Origin: Takakia lepidozioides
Taxonomy: Eukaryota > Streptophyta > Takakiopsida > Takakiales > Takakiaceae
Assembly: GCA_030704615.1 (NCBI GenBank)
Contig: CM060734.1
Span: forward strand, 43,168,042 to 43,232,041
Reading direction: 5' to 3'
Length of the DNA stretch: 64,000 nucleotides
Positions within the stretch are counted from its first letter, which is position 1, and every line of letters starts with the position of its first letter. This document shows, piece by piece, positions 12,613 to 21,575 of this stretch. The translations under genes were made by a program, and so were the position numbers. The notes under the pieces were generated by a model. That model did no database searches, had not been told where the DNA came from, and was given only the letters and a program-made list of their open reading frames with translations.

Positions 12613-12850
12613 CTATTGGTCTGTCGGAGCTCTCAGGGATTCCTCGGGCTCCGACTCCTCGGATTCCTCCCGCTCATGAGCGGCCTCGTTTTCAGAAACC
12701 TGCGTCGCTTCCTCAAACGGCCGCTTCGGTGACACGTCGCCCCCATCGGGCTCACCAGGTTCATCATCTTTTGGGCCGTTCCGCTTTCGCTTTGGCTTGC
12801 CAACCCCATGATGAGGCCAATCCCAAGGACGATCACGTACTGAACTCTAA

Positions 12851-12862
12851 GCTCTGATACCA
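12851..12862 (-). other. Primer binding site for initiator tRNA-Met
   Basis: The minus strand reads TGGTATCAGAGC, the sequence complementary to the 3' end of plant initiator tRNA-Met and the standard PBS of plant LTR retrotransposons. It is preceded by an LTR end reading GCGACA. Confidence 0.9.
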
Positions 12863-13155
12863 AGTGTCGCGCACCTCACTTCGGTAAGCTTCCCTTCAAG
12901 TCATAGCTCGATGCGCGTGCCTAACTCCCAACCTAGCCGCCGGGCCAACTTGGAGCTTCGGCTGCTCACCGGGGCATAACGGTCCCCCTTTGATCTCCCA
13001 AAGAACCCTCCACCGATTTGGGCCAGCGGGAATTCCCTTTGGTAGTTGGCAGTCCGGAACAGCTCCCCACTCTTTGGTCGCTTTCCGGCTCGCTCGCTTA
13101 CTCACTAGTTTTTGGTCACCAACAGGCTTGCACCGTTCTCGGGGTTACTACTCCC

Positions 13156-13163
13156 TATATATA
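13156..13163 (-). promoter_or_regulatory. LTR TATA box
   Basis: TATATATA on the minus strand, about 290 bp upstream of the PBS. This fits a promoter in the LTR, with U3 to the right and R-U5 to the left. Confidence 0.55.
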
Positions 13164-13456
13164 CTTCTGTAGTTGTCCGCGGGGGTTTCACAAACAACCA
13201 TGCCATTTTATGGCGAACCACCACGAAAACCCTCGACTCCCGGTGGTGAGTCGCGGTGAATCTTGGCCCACTCACCACGGCCCCATTGGGCCGTGATGAG
13301 TCCCGAGACTCCCCACGACTCCCACCACGAGGTCTCCACCCCATGGTGAGTCCTATGTCACCCCCACTAAGTCCCGCTAAGCTACCACCACCCCTTGTGG
13401 AGCCACCCCCACCGCAACCCGGTGTGCGGGGCTCCGCCTAGTGAGCGCCTCTGCCT

Positions 13457-13481
13457 CCTTGAGTGCCTTGGGCACTCAAGG
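13457..13481. repeat. Perfect 11-bp-stem hairpin
   Basis: CCTTGAGTGCC, a 3-base loop TTG, then GGCACTCAAGG. A second, looser foldback (CTGTGTC ... GACACAG) follows at about 13539-13585. Both lie between the Gypsy LTR and the next transposon. Function unknown. Confidence 0.8.
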
Positions 13482-13628
13482 GTGCTTCAGACCCCGTACC
13501 TATCGCTGCTACTGCCCCCACCACAGGGGCAGCCCCTTCTGTGTCCCGACCCCTTGCTCTCAAGGCAAAGGGCCGCGACACAGAGGGTAACATTATGTCC
13601 ATTGTCAACGGAAATACTGACCTCATGC

Positions 13629-13644
13629 CCCGGGGGGTGCACTC
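13629..13644 (+). repeat. Left terminal inverted repeat
   Basis: CCCGGGGGGTGCACTC, directly after target duplication CCTCATGC. It is identical over 16 of 16 bases to the complement of the right end. Confidence 0.85.
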
Positions 13645-13776
13645 CAGCCAATATGTATCAGCCACGTGCGTGCACAAGAGGGGGTATTTTAAACCCCTCC
13701 ATGTACAACATTATAAATATAGAGGGGGTTTTATATCACCTTAAATATAATCTTACAGGAGGGGATTACTAAGTTT

Positions 13777-13850
13777 TAGGAGTAGTCTAGTGGTAAGGGC
13801 ATAGAATGATGTGTGACACATCGCGGGATCAAATCGCGATGCAATGTTTT
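13777..13850 (+). ncRNA. tRNA-derived SINE-like sequence
   Basis: TAGTCTAGTGG is a perfect pol III A box (TRGYNNARNGG). GATCAAATC, about 48 bases later, fits the B-box core GWTCRANNC. A T/C-rich tail follows. The cloverleaf is not intact in the T arm, so this is not a functional tRNA gene. It lies inside the left part of the 7.66-kb transposon and is either a nested SINE or a captured tRNA relic. Confidence 0.5.
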
Positions 13851-14353
13851 TTGCTTTTCTTTTTTTCTTTTCCCCGCGATCTGTCTCCCGCGGGCTCTCT
13901 TTTCCCTCCTCCCCCGCACCCCTTCCGTGTCAGCATGGTCTTAGCATTCCATGAGCTTTCTTTCTTGTTTCTTTTTTCCTCTTATCCCATAAGATCTTTG
14001 AGCTTCCTGCAGCCATTGTGAAGTACAATCGCATTCTACCAAGATTTGGCGTTTGCGGAATAGTGGCACCCTTCCATGGCCTAAGGCCTGGCTCCGGAGG
14101 CTGAGACAGAAGCTTAAGTTCATCTTGTGGCTCCTGAGAAACCTGGTCGCTATCTCTCATTGGCGTCTGGTAGCACCTGCTGGTCCTAAGTTTGGTCATC
14201 GGGTTTGGGTTTTGATTCAGGTATGTCCAAACTGATTGTTTTTTTCGTTCTGTTCCTCTGCGCCTCTCCACCTATCCTCAGCCTCGAGACTTTCAAAGTT
14301 GGTAAACAGGGGTATAGGCACAATTCCCTTGATAGAATTGAAGAGAGCGTCTC

Positions 14354-14722
14354 TTTGGTGAGAGAACCCCGGACAGTGTATCAGAAAACGAATACTGTCT
14401 TCAGGTTGCCCACACAACGGACAATTGCACTCTCCCTTTCCTCTCTGCTTTTGTTTGCTGTTCAAAGGTAGGCTTCCTTCCCTCAGTTTAAATTTCAGTC
14501 TAGTGCCGAGAGTGGGTAGACCCTTGAGGTCATCCAAGATGTCCACCCCCATGTCACTGACTGGAACAAGTTCAGGGAAGTTCTCTACCTAACTTCATTT
14601 TCATCAGACAATCTCATGGCAACAGACATGGCTTCAGACACTACAGCCTCTAAGTCAGATTTATCCAGCAGGGTCAAGACTTGCGGATCCAGGTCAAGGT
14701 CCTTGAGAATCTTTTCTACTCT
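14354..14722. repeat. LINE 3' block, copy 1
   Basis: About 369 bp that match 15103-15470 in direct orientation with scattered substitutions. It encodes, on the minus strand, KILKDLDLDPQVLTLLDKSD and the C-terminal zinc knuckle. In this copy it is contiguous with the post-RT region of the LINE, so it is the ancestral arrangement. Confidence 0.85.
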
Positions 14723-15102
14723 CTTCTGCCAGGACTTCGCCTGTTTGACAGGGTTTAGGGTTTCCAAGATATAGAGTCGATTAACTTAGGATATCTGGTG
14801 TTGGGCATATGTTGCAGCTGACCCCACCATCTGACCTTGATTTCATCTCGTCGGGAGCTTAATGATGGAATGCCAAACTCACCCCGAACAGCCACATTGG
14901 CTGTTTTGGAGCATGCTGACATACACTCCTTAAGCGCCCCACTTGAATGGATTCTAGAGACTTAGCCTGGTTGGAGTTATCAACCCATATAGCAGATCCG
15001 TACTCCAAGGCAGGTCTAATAACGCGAGAAAGCATGGTTTTCTTAACCTCAGAGTTGACCCCTGTGCAGTGGAAAATTTAGTGAGCCCCAGAGCTTTGCC
15101 CA

Positions 15103-15470
15103 TTTGGTGAGAGAACCCCAGACAGTGTATCAGAAAATGAATATTGTCTCCAGATTGCCCACACAATGGGCAGTGCACTCCCCCTTTCCTCTCTGCTTCT
15201 GTTTGTTGTTCAAAGGTAAGCTTCCTGCCCTGAGTTTATATTTCAGTCTAGTGTCGAGAGTGGGTGGACCCTTGAGGTCATCCAAGATGTCCACCCCCAT
15301 GTCACTGACTGGAACAAGTTCAGGGAAGTTCTCTACCTAACTTCATTTTCATCAGACAATCTCATGGCAACAGACATGGCTTCAGACACTACAGCCTCTA
15401 AGTCAGATTTATCCAGCAGGGTCAAGACTTGCGGATCCAGGTCAAGGTCCTTGAGAATCTTTTCTACTCT
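15103..15470. repeat. LINE 3' block, copy 2
   Basis: Second copy of the block at 14354-14722, offset by 748-749 bp. Here it is joined directly to the endonuclease part (CFPNTRVEKILKDLDL), skipping reverse transcriptase. It looks like an internally deleted LINE copy next to, or recombined with, a fuller one. Confidence 0.85.
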
Positions 15471-15834
15471 GGTGTTGGGAAAACACCTTTTGATCTCAGT
15501 CCAAACCAGGAAGTGGTCAGAGGTACCAATATCAGTTCTGTCGATCATCGAAGAGAAACACTCGGGGAACAAATTTTTGTCCATTATGATATAGTCCACA
15601 ATGGAACGTTCCCATTTTGGGATTTCTCACGAGTCCACTACACTTGGTCACCTCTTGTCTTGTTATTCAAGGTCAAAAGCTGAAGCTCTTCCAGACAGTT
15701 AATTAACCGTCTGCCATTAGAATTCAGCTCGTCCTCACCAGAAGACCCAATGATATCGTCCTGATGGAGCCCTTTGCCCACTTGCGCATTGAAGTCACCT
15801 TGCAATAGCACCACAAACATGAAGAGAAACTTTG

Positions 15835-16400
15835 GAATCTGACACTTTTCTGCCCCCAGTCAATGGTGGGACAATGTGGGTGGATGGTCAACTGGAAACT
15901 GCAACGGCAACAGCGCAATTGATAGAGCAAGGCATTGCTGATGAAGGTACCTTCTTCAACACATTTCAGCCTGAGGGCACCTTCTGGTTAGACCTGTTTC
16001 AGCCTGTTTTTCCTCTCATCCTCCTCAGCCCTAAAGCATATGTATTGAATTCTGTAAGTTAGCTCGTGGGTGGATTTGCGGTGCGTTGGAGTGACTTTGC
16101 AAGTTTAGGGCCGAGGTGGCAGCATGACAGGGAGGGGTAGCTGTTGATGCAGGGAGAGGATCGCGGGTGCAAAATCATCCAAGAGGGCCAGATTTGGAGC
16201 AAGGAACAGCGCTGGCAGGAGTTCTATAAATATGATCCACAACGGTGGGACAATATTGTCAACAAGGTGAACTTTCTTCATGCAATCGTAGGGAGTTTGA
16301 CAGAACTTGTATTTAAATATGTTAGTGTGGAGGGAGGGGTAGCCGCTGATGCAAGGATGGACTGTGGGTTCAGGATCACCCAAGAGGGCTACCAGCAGTG
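15835..16400 (+). repeat. Dispersed repeat family, copy in transposon
   Basis: Contains the segment GTGGATGGTCAACTGGAA and, nearby, GAAGGTACCTTCTTCAACAC. The same segments, reversed, are found at 27190-27965. It also holds two short related blocks ending CAAGAGGGC (about 16165-16195 and 16365-16390). No gene family recognised; it may be a nested transposable element or a sequence carried by the 7.66-kb element. Confidence 0.6.
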
Positions 16401-16633
16401 GAAGTAGCAGCATTTGGTCAATAGCAGCAGCAAGAATTAGCAACGTCAAACTCATCAATCAGGTACTTGCTTCTGTATACATTTTATCATCTTATCAACG
16501 TAGTCCCTGCTTGGACAGCCTATAGGGTTGTATAAAACAGGACTTTGGAACCTTCCAACCCGGGTGCTTTGTTATTGGTCTATCAAGGTCTGATTTGAAA
16601 TGTTTTCATTGCATTTTGCAGTGTGAACTCATC

Positions 16634-19600
16634 ATGGAAGAAGAGTTGGAAGTAAAAGTCCTGCTCGTTGGAGGAGATGCATCACCAAATAGGCTTGGTT
16701 CTGTGTTCACTATGCAAGGTGTCACATACAAATGCATCCGAGCAGAAATTATAGGTGATGAGCTTGTCTCAGCAAAATTTCATTTCATTTCCATGGGGGG
16801 TAGTGTCCTTTCAGCCAAGCAAGAAGAGAGGATGGTTCTGAAAGGGGATACTGTACACATTAAGATTTCAGAAAACGATGGGGACCAAGGATTGAAAAGA
16901 CCTCTATCTTCCAGTGGTTCTACGATCTTGCATGAGGACAGACCAGGCAAGGACCCGGCACCAGTGTCTACCAAGATGAGGATGGACCCTGATACACCCT
17001 TTGCTGGCGATGGTGGAAATGAAGACCATGCACATGAGCATGCACTTCAGCAGAGATCTGGTAGATTGTGCAGCACGTTGGCTACATCCAACGATATTCA
17101 AAAATGGCAGAAAGAGATTAGAGCCGTTGAAAGGAAAATCTCTGCAGAAGGACGATGTGACAAGTTTGAGCTGATGACAAAGGATCAAGAAGGACAAGCA
17201 ATGTTCCACATATGGTGTGTTGAGTGTGAGGATGTTTATGCACGGTCTGGGAAAAGCAAACCATATGATGCATGTGCAAACTTTATGAGATCTCATTTGA
17301 GAGTGAGGGGCATCGCATAGCCTATGAGAGGCGTCATGGGAAGGGTTCATCACAATGTGTCATCAGCCCTGTAAATGCAGATGAAGCATTAGACGCAAAG
17401 AAGAACAGGGTGAAGGAGGCATTAGAGGAAGTCGCTCGGTTTTGTGAGGACAATCCTGGAAACAGATTTGAGATTGTGGAAGCCACAATTGGAGACTATT
17501 CGTAGTTGGGTTCCATAAGGATTAGGTGCCACTTGATTCGAAGTGGCTACTCTTGTTTCCAAGGACAGGTTCTTTGCAATCTTCTTTGACAGAGCATGTG
17601 AAAGGAAAAACTCATGTCGATGCAGAGATTTGCCAGAAGGTTGAAAGTAGTGAAGGACCTTGCAAAAAGAGAGGAAGGCCTCCAAAGCCTATGATTGCCA
17701 AAGATGTAAAGCAACCGGATCTAAGCTCTTTCTTGGTCAGTCAAACCTGTGTTGCCGTCCCCACCACTTGACAATCCAATGTGGCATCAAAATGGGAGCA
17801 TCCTCGTCACAAACTCCATACGCTTTGTTGACGCTGCCCAACGGGGAGATCTGATCGAGGATTGACAATTACAGCAAAGGTCCCAATGCAACAAAGGAAG
17901 AGACAGTTTGTGTTGGGGCCTATGGGATGAATGGTGGGAGTACAACCAGAAGAGAATAAGTCTGAAACCATTCCTTCAAGATAGCAAGGGAGGAAAGAAG
18001 TGGTATGTCGAGCCGTTGACAAATGCAACCATCACTCTAAACAATCAAGAGCATAAGGGTTGGTACGTTTGGCACGCGGATTGTTTTAGAGTGTCATTGG
18101 ATGGGGAGCCATTTCCAAACTTGAGATGTTCAGCATGTTCTTCCATTCCCTTGGAAAATGACTTCAGAATGAGGGTATATAGAGAAAGAGGTGCATGGAA
18201 TGTGAGGGGAGAGAGATACTGGCAAGGGAAGAAGGTTGTCATATCTTGGAAATGCGAGATTGTCAAACAGTTTACAAAAACAGACAGGAGTTGAGGCAGT
18301 TGAGGTTCAAATTGTGGGAGGCCAGGACCAAAGTGGCATCCTTGTCTGTGCGATGTAGGAGTTTGAAGGAGTCTGGGATTGAGGCAATTGAAAGAGGAGA
18401 TGTTCTCAAATTTTGTCGTGATATTGTTGATGCACATAGGAGGGGGATTTTGAAGGAAAAGAAAGTTTGTGGGATTTCTTGTTGATATGGGCAAGAATAT
18501 TGACAGGTCTCCACAAGGGAAGAGGTATGGTACTAGCACAAAAACAATGTTTGAGACTGTGCAGCTTTGGGGGGGTCCGAGATTGCATCATTTTTTGGCT
18601 TCAAATGTGGGGGGTCCTTTATTGATACTACAAGACGGTCTTTGAGGAAAGGTTTGAAGTATAGAGCGGGAGAAACGGATGATATATTTCAGCATGTGGC
18701 TGGAATTTACAGAGATGTGATGGAAGATGCAAATATTCCATTAGGAAGCATCCCAGTGATGGTGGCCGAAGATGAAACTGTTGTGAAACGATTGGTACGT
18801 TGGATTGCTAGGGATGACACCCTTCTCGGTTTTGTGGGCTTCAAGACAACCATGTATGTATTTCAAATTTTGTGGTGCAAGTGGGAGAAGGGGAATCAGG
18901 GTACAAACATATTGTGGAGGCATTCAAAAACAATGTGGTTGCCCATTATGCTAGAGTGTTGATAGCAAATCCTCTACATGTACGGTTAACTCGATTGGTA
19001 TTGGTAATCCAGCTCACTTGCAATAGATTTGACAACAATTTTGTGAGATCACAATGGGAAGTGGTGAGACAATTGTGGGACAAATATGTGAGGGACGTGG
19101 TTGGGCCTATAATTGGGCATGCTTCAGACGGAGAAGATTATGCCAATGGGGCTGAAAGTAGATTTTGCATCCCTTGGGAAGGATGGTTGTTTACAGGTCG
19201 AGTGTGCAACGGGGGATATATACGGACTCCATGATCAGGACTTCATCCACAATGGGAAAAATTTGGTAAATCCCTTGGACAGTGCATCACGGACTTTGTG
19301 TTGGGTGATGAGGTTGCTACATTGAATCATGTGTTATTGGTCTACCATTCATTTTCAGTGGACAAGCATGGACTTCGGGAATGTGATATCAAAAGAGAAG
19401 ATCGACAGAATTGGCAGCAGCTCAACGACTGGCATCTCGGAAGGTGCAAGCTTGTTTGAGGGAGTTACAATCAACTGTGAATCATCGAAGAGAGAGGACC
19501 AAAGGTACTGAAATTTACCTATACATCATTTCATGCTACATCGACATTTTTTTGTCTCCTCACATGTCATTGTGTGAGAGGGTACAATCTGCTGCGAAGG

Positions 19601-20990
19601 TATCATTTTTTTCAGATTGTGGAAGTTGTGGCTATTCCACCACGAGGTGTATAATCTGAAATCCTTCTTCATTAGCAGGGAAGCATACTTGGATTTACAA
19701 ATTTCATGCCACTACGTGGTTTTACTTATCAAATTGTTCAAGGATAAGTTTAATCATGTGCAAGTTCCTTTGAGCCTTGTTGGTTCAGATGTGTGTGAAA
19801 TATTCTTCAGCAAAGTGGGAGGTATGTTACGGAATGAGAGGACATATGACGGGTGTGATTTGATTGAGAATGCGGGAGCATTAACACGCATATCCGAGTT
19901 CGAGGCGAATCCAAAAGGACCCAAGTTCTCAAGAGCTCACAAGAAAACAAGAACACATATGGTCTTCTTTGGAGAAGAAGCCAGGTATCCCCCTTGCTGA
20001 TTTGTCCGACTTTTCTACTGTCCAATCGGATGATTGCATTGTGGAGGCTTTGAAAACTGGATTTCTAGAAGCGCAACTTTTATGCCATAAACTTGGGATG
20101 AAACCAAACAAAGCAACAAACTTGGATTGGTGGAATGAGCCATGGACAATTGAGAGACAAATGGAGGCGAGCTATTCAAAAGCATGGAAGAGGAGGGTGA
20201 TGATGTCGATGCCATAGATTCTATTTGTCCTCTTAATGCAGACACACATATTCAAAATGAGGTCGTGGAAGATGAATTGGTGTGCGGGCCTTCGAATTCA
20301 ATGGAGGATGTTTGAGCCAACCTTTGGATGATCATGCAGAAGAGGTACTTGTTCAAAGTGAATTGAGACATACTCTGGATGCTGTCATTGATGAGTTTGA
20401 ACAAGAGAAAGATGGATCGAAGGCAGTGGTTCCATTTGTCAAAGTAGACGGAAGACCATATTCAAAAACACTTTGGTTAGCCAACTCAATGGCAACCCTA
20501 CTCTATCCAAGGATAGACACGAGTAAGAAGTGCATCGATGTTGTTTTGCCGAGAAAACAAACCAACTACCAACAACAAAGCCACGAGCTTGGGATTGGGT
20601 TCGGATTGTGCTGTATTTTTGTTGATGGGGGACTGCGATCCAAATTACAAACAGGAAAGGTAGACCAGGGAAAACCTGCAGAGGAGCAACCAAAGGCACT
20701 TGGTATTTGGGCAGGGGGTTCAAAGAATGCGGAAGAAAATCAATAAGCGGTTTGTAGAATGTAGGGATTCTGTTGATTTATTGGAGCGTCCTTCTCATAT
20801 GGAGATTGGGTTAGCATGGTACCAAAAAATTCGAGGAGGGGTCTATACGTACGATTTGACGGATAACATGATGGTTGATTTGGATTCCATTATCGCGTTA
20901 GCATGTTTAAAGTACAATGTCAAGTCAAACACATATGTTCTTGATGCAAATGACCGAAAAGTATTTGACAACTTTATCAAAGATAAATAA
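16634..20990 (+). pseudogene. Transposase-like gene of the 7.66-kb element, frameshifted
   Basis: A chain of plus-strand frames reads as one protein if small shifts are allowed. It starts at ATG 16634 (MEEELEVKVLLVGGDASPN). A zinc-finger-like block has IWCVECE and then, after a one-base shift, ESEGHRIAYERRHG. The AT-hook-like KKRGRPPKP is near 17670. A charged segment (EARTKVASLSVRCRSLKE) follows, then MVAEDETVVKRLVRW (18750), VGPIIGHASDG (19100), HDQDFIHNGKNLVNPLDSA (19230) and VGSDVCEIFFSKVGGM (19780). The last part is at 20700-20990. GHASDG and CEIFFSKVG could supply acidic catalytic residues, as in P/hAT-type transposases. The frame changes at least five times; some changes may be unrecognised introns. 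The superfamily is inferred from position and target duplication, not from similarity. Confidence 0.6.
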
Positions 20991-21099
20991 TTTTTTTAAT
21001 TAATTTGTTAGATTTTATTATGTTTTAAATGAATAAATTCGATATAATATAAAAACATACATATATATTGGAGGGTTATTTTTAATGATGAAAAATGAG

Positions 21100-21240
21100 A
21101 ATATACATACAGAAGGGGGTACTTTCCAAAAATTGTAAATTTTTGTATATTTACAGGAGGGGATTTTATAATCTTCAAAAAGTATGTACAGAGGGGGTAT
21201 AAATTATCCAAGGACCCGTATACAGGGGGTTTTTTTATTA
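21100..21240. repeat. Subterminal G-rich motifs of the 7.66-kb element
   Basis: ACAGAAGGGGG, ACAGGAGGGGATT, ACAGAGGGGGTAT and ACAGGGGG occur in the same orientation near the right end. Related motifs (AGAGGGGGT, ACAGGAGGGGATT) occur at 13676-13765 near the left end, also in plus orientation. They may be transposase-binding repeats. They are direct rather than inverted between the ends. Confidence 0.6.
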
Positions 21241-21275
21241 GGCGACGAACGCACGTGATACGCACAGTTTATAAA

Positions 21276-21291
21276 GAGTGCACCCCCCGGG
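21276..21291 (-). repeat. Right terminal inverted repeat
   Basis: GAGTGCACCCCCCGGG, followed by the second CCTCATGC target copy at 21292-21299. Confidence 0.85.
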
Positions 21292-21503
21292 CCTCATGCC
21301 CCATAAGACAAGATGCATTGGGGAGGGAAGAAATGATACTTTGAGAGTCTTACCACCTAAAATGAACTGGATGCGAATACAAGACGAGTCCAACGAGGTA
21401 TGAAATCTCCATTCTTCAATTTCTTTCCTGGAAGATTTTTCTGATTCAATGTGGATGATCCTCCCTTCGATTTTGACTCTTTCGACTGTGGTTCCAGCTT
21501 CAT

Positions 21504-21536
21504 GAACCTCCACTGTCCAGTGGACGTTCCTATCCT
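21504..21536. repeat. 33-bp direct repeat, left copy
   Basis: Starts GAACCTC and includes TGTCCAGTGGACGTTC. It matches 23601-23633 at 27 of 33 bases and lies upstream of the 648-codon frame. It contains an inner palindrome GTCCAGTGGAC. Confidence 0.7.
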
Positions 21537-21575
21537 GACCCTGCCTTATTGTAACAGACCAACAGACTTTTCGGG

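Larger units (their letters stand above)
12126..13450 (-). mobile_element. Truncated Ty3/Gypsy LTR retrotransposon (LTR + PBS + partial gag)
   Basis: In minus-strand order: an LTR-like segment with a TATA box, a tRNA-Met primer binding site, and then the N-terminal part of gag. Nothing of protease, reverse transcriptase or integrase follows. The element stops abruptly at about 12130-12155, close to the ATG of the 85-residue gene. The outer LTR edge is not defined because there is no second LTR in the window; 13450 is an estimate based on the TATA position and a change to hairpin-rich sequence. The internal end is truncated, so this is a 5' remnant. Confidence 0.75.
13980..15830 (-). mobile_element. 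Degraded non-LTR retrotransposon (LINE) fragments
   Basis: Minus-strand coding pieces of a LINE. At 15638-15820 the endonuclease signature GDFNAQVG with NGRRLINCLEEL. At 15333-15599 the motif GTSDHFLVW, also endonuclease. At about 14780-15060 a region just after reverse transcriptase (LEYGSAIWVDN, RRDEIKVRWWGQL) with a frameshift. At 14217-14552 a C-terminal zinc knuckle (CPLCGQPEDS...HCPG). The reverse transcriptase core is missing and a ~370-bp block is present twice, so the order is rearranged. It is nested in the 7.66-kb DNA transposon. Confidence 0.8.
13621..21299 (+). mobile_element. 7.66-kb DNA transposon with 16-bp TIRs and 8-bp TSD (hAT/P-like)
   Basis: The element body is 13629-21291. 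Its ends are perfect 16-bp terminal inverted repeats, CCCGGGGGGTGCACTC and its complement. Direct copies of CCTCATGC (13621-13628 and 21292-21299) flank it as a target site duplication; because of C runs the duplication could be read as 8-11 bp. Just inside both ends, a GTATCA...ACGTGCGT block is shared in inverted orientation. The interior holds a broken transposase-like gene (16634-20990), a tRNA-like sequence, LINE pieces and a dispersed repeat. An 8-bp duplication is typical of hAT and P superfamilies; the transposase was not assigned with confidence. Confidence 0.85.

Noticed and set aside
13777-13850. Functional tRNA gene
   Set aside because: The T-arm pairing and acceptor stem do not form a regular cloverleaf; pol III boxes alone suit a SINE relic.
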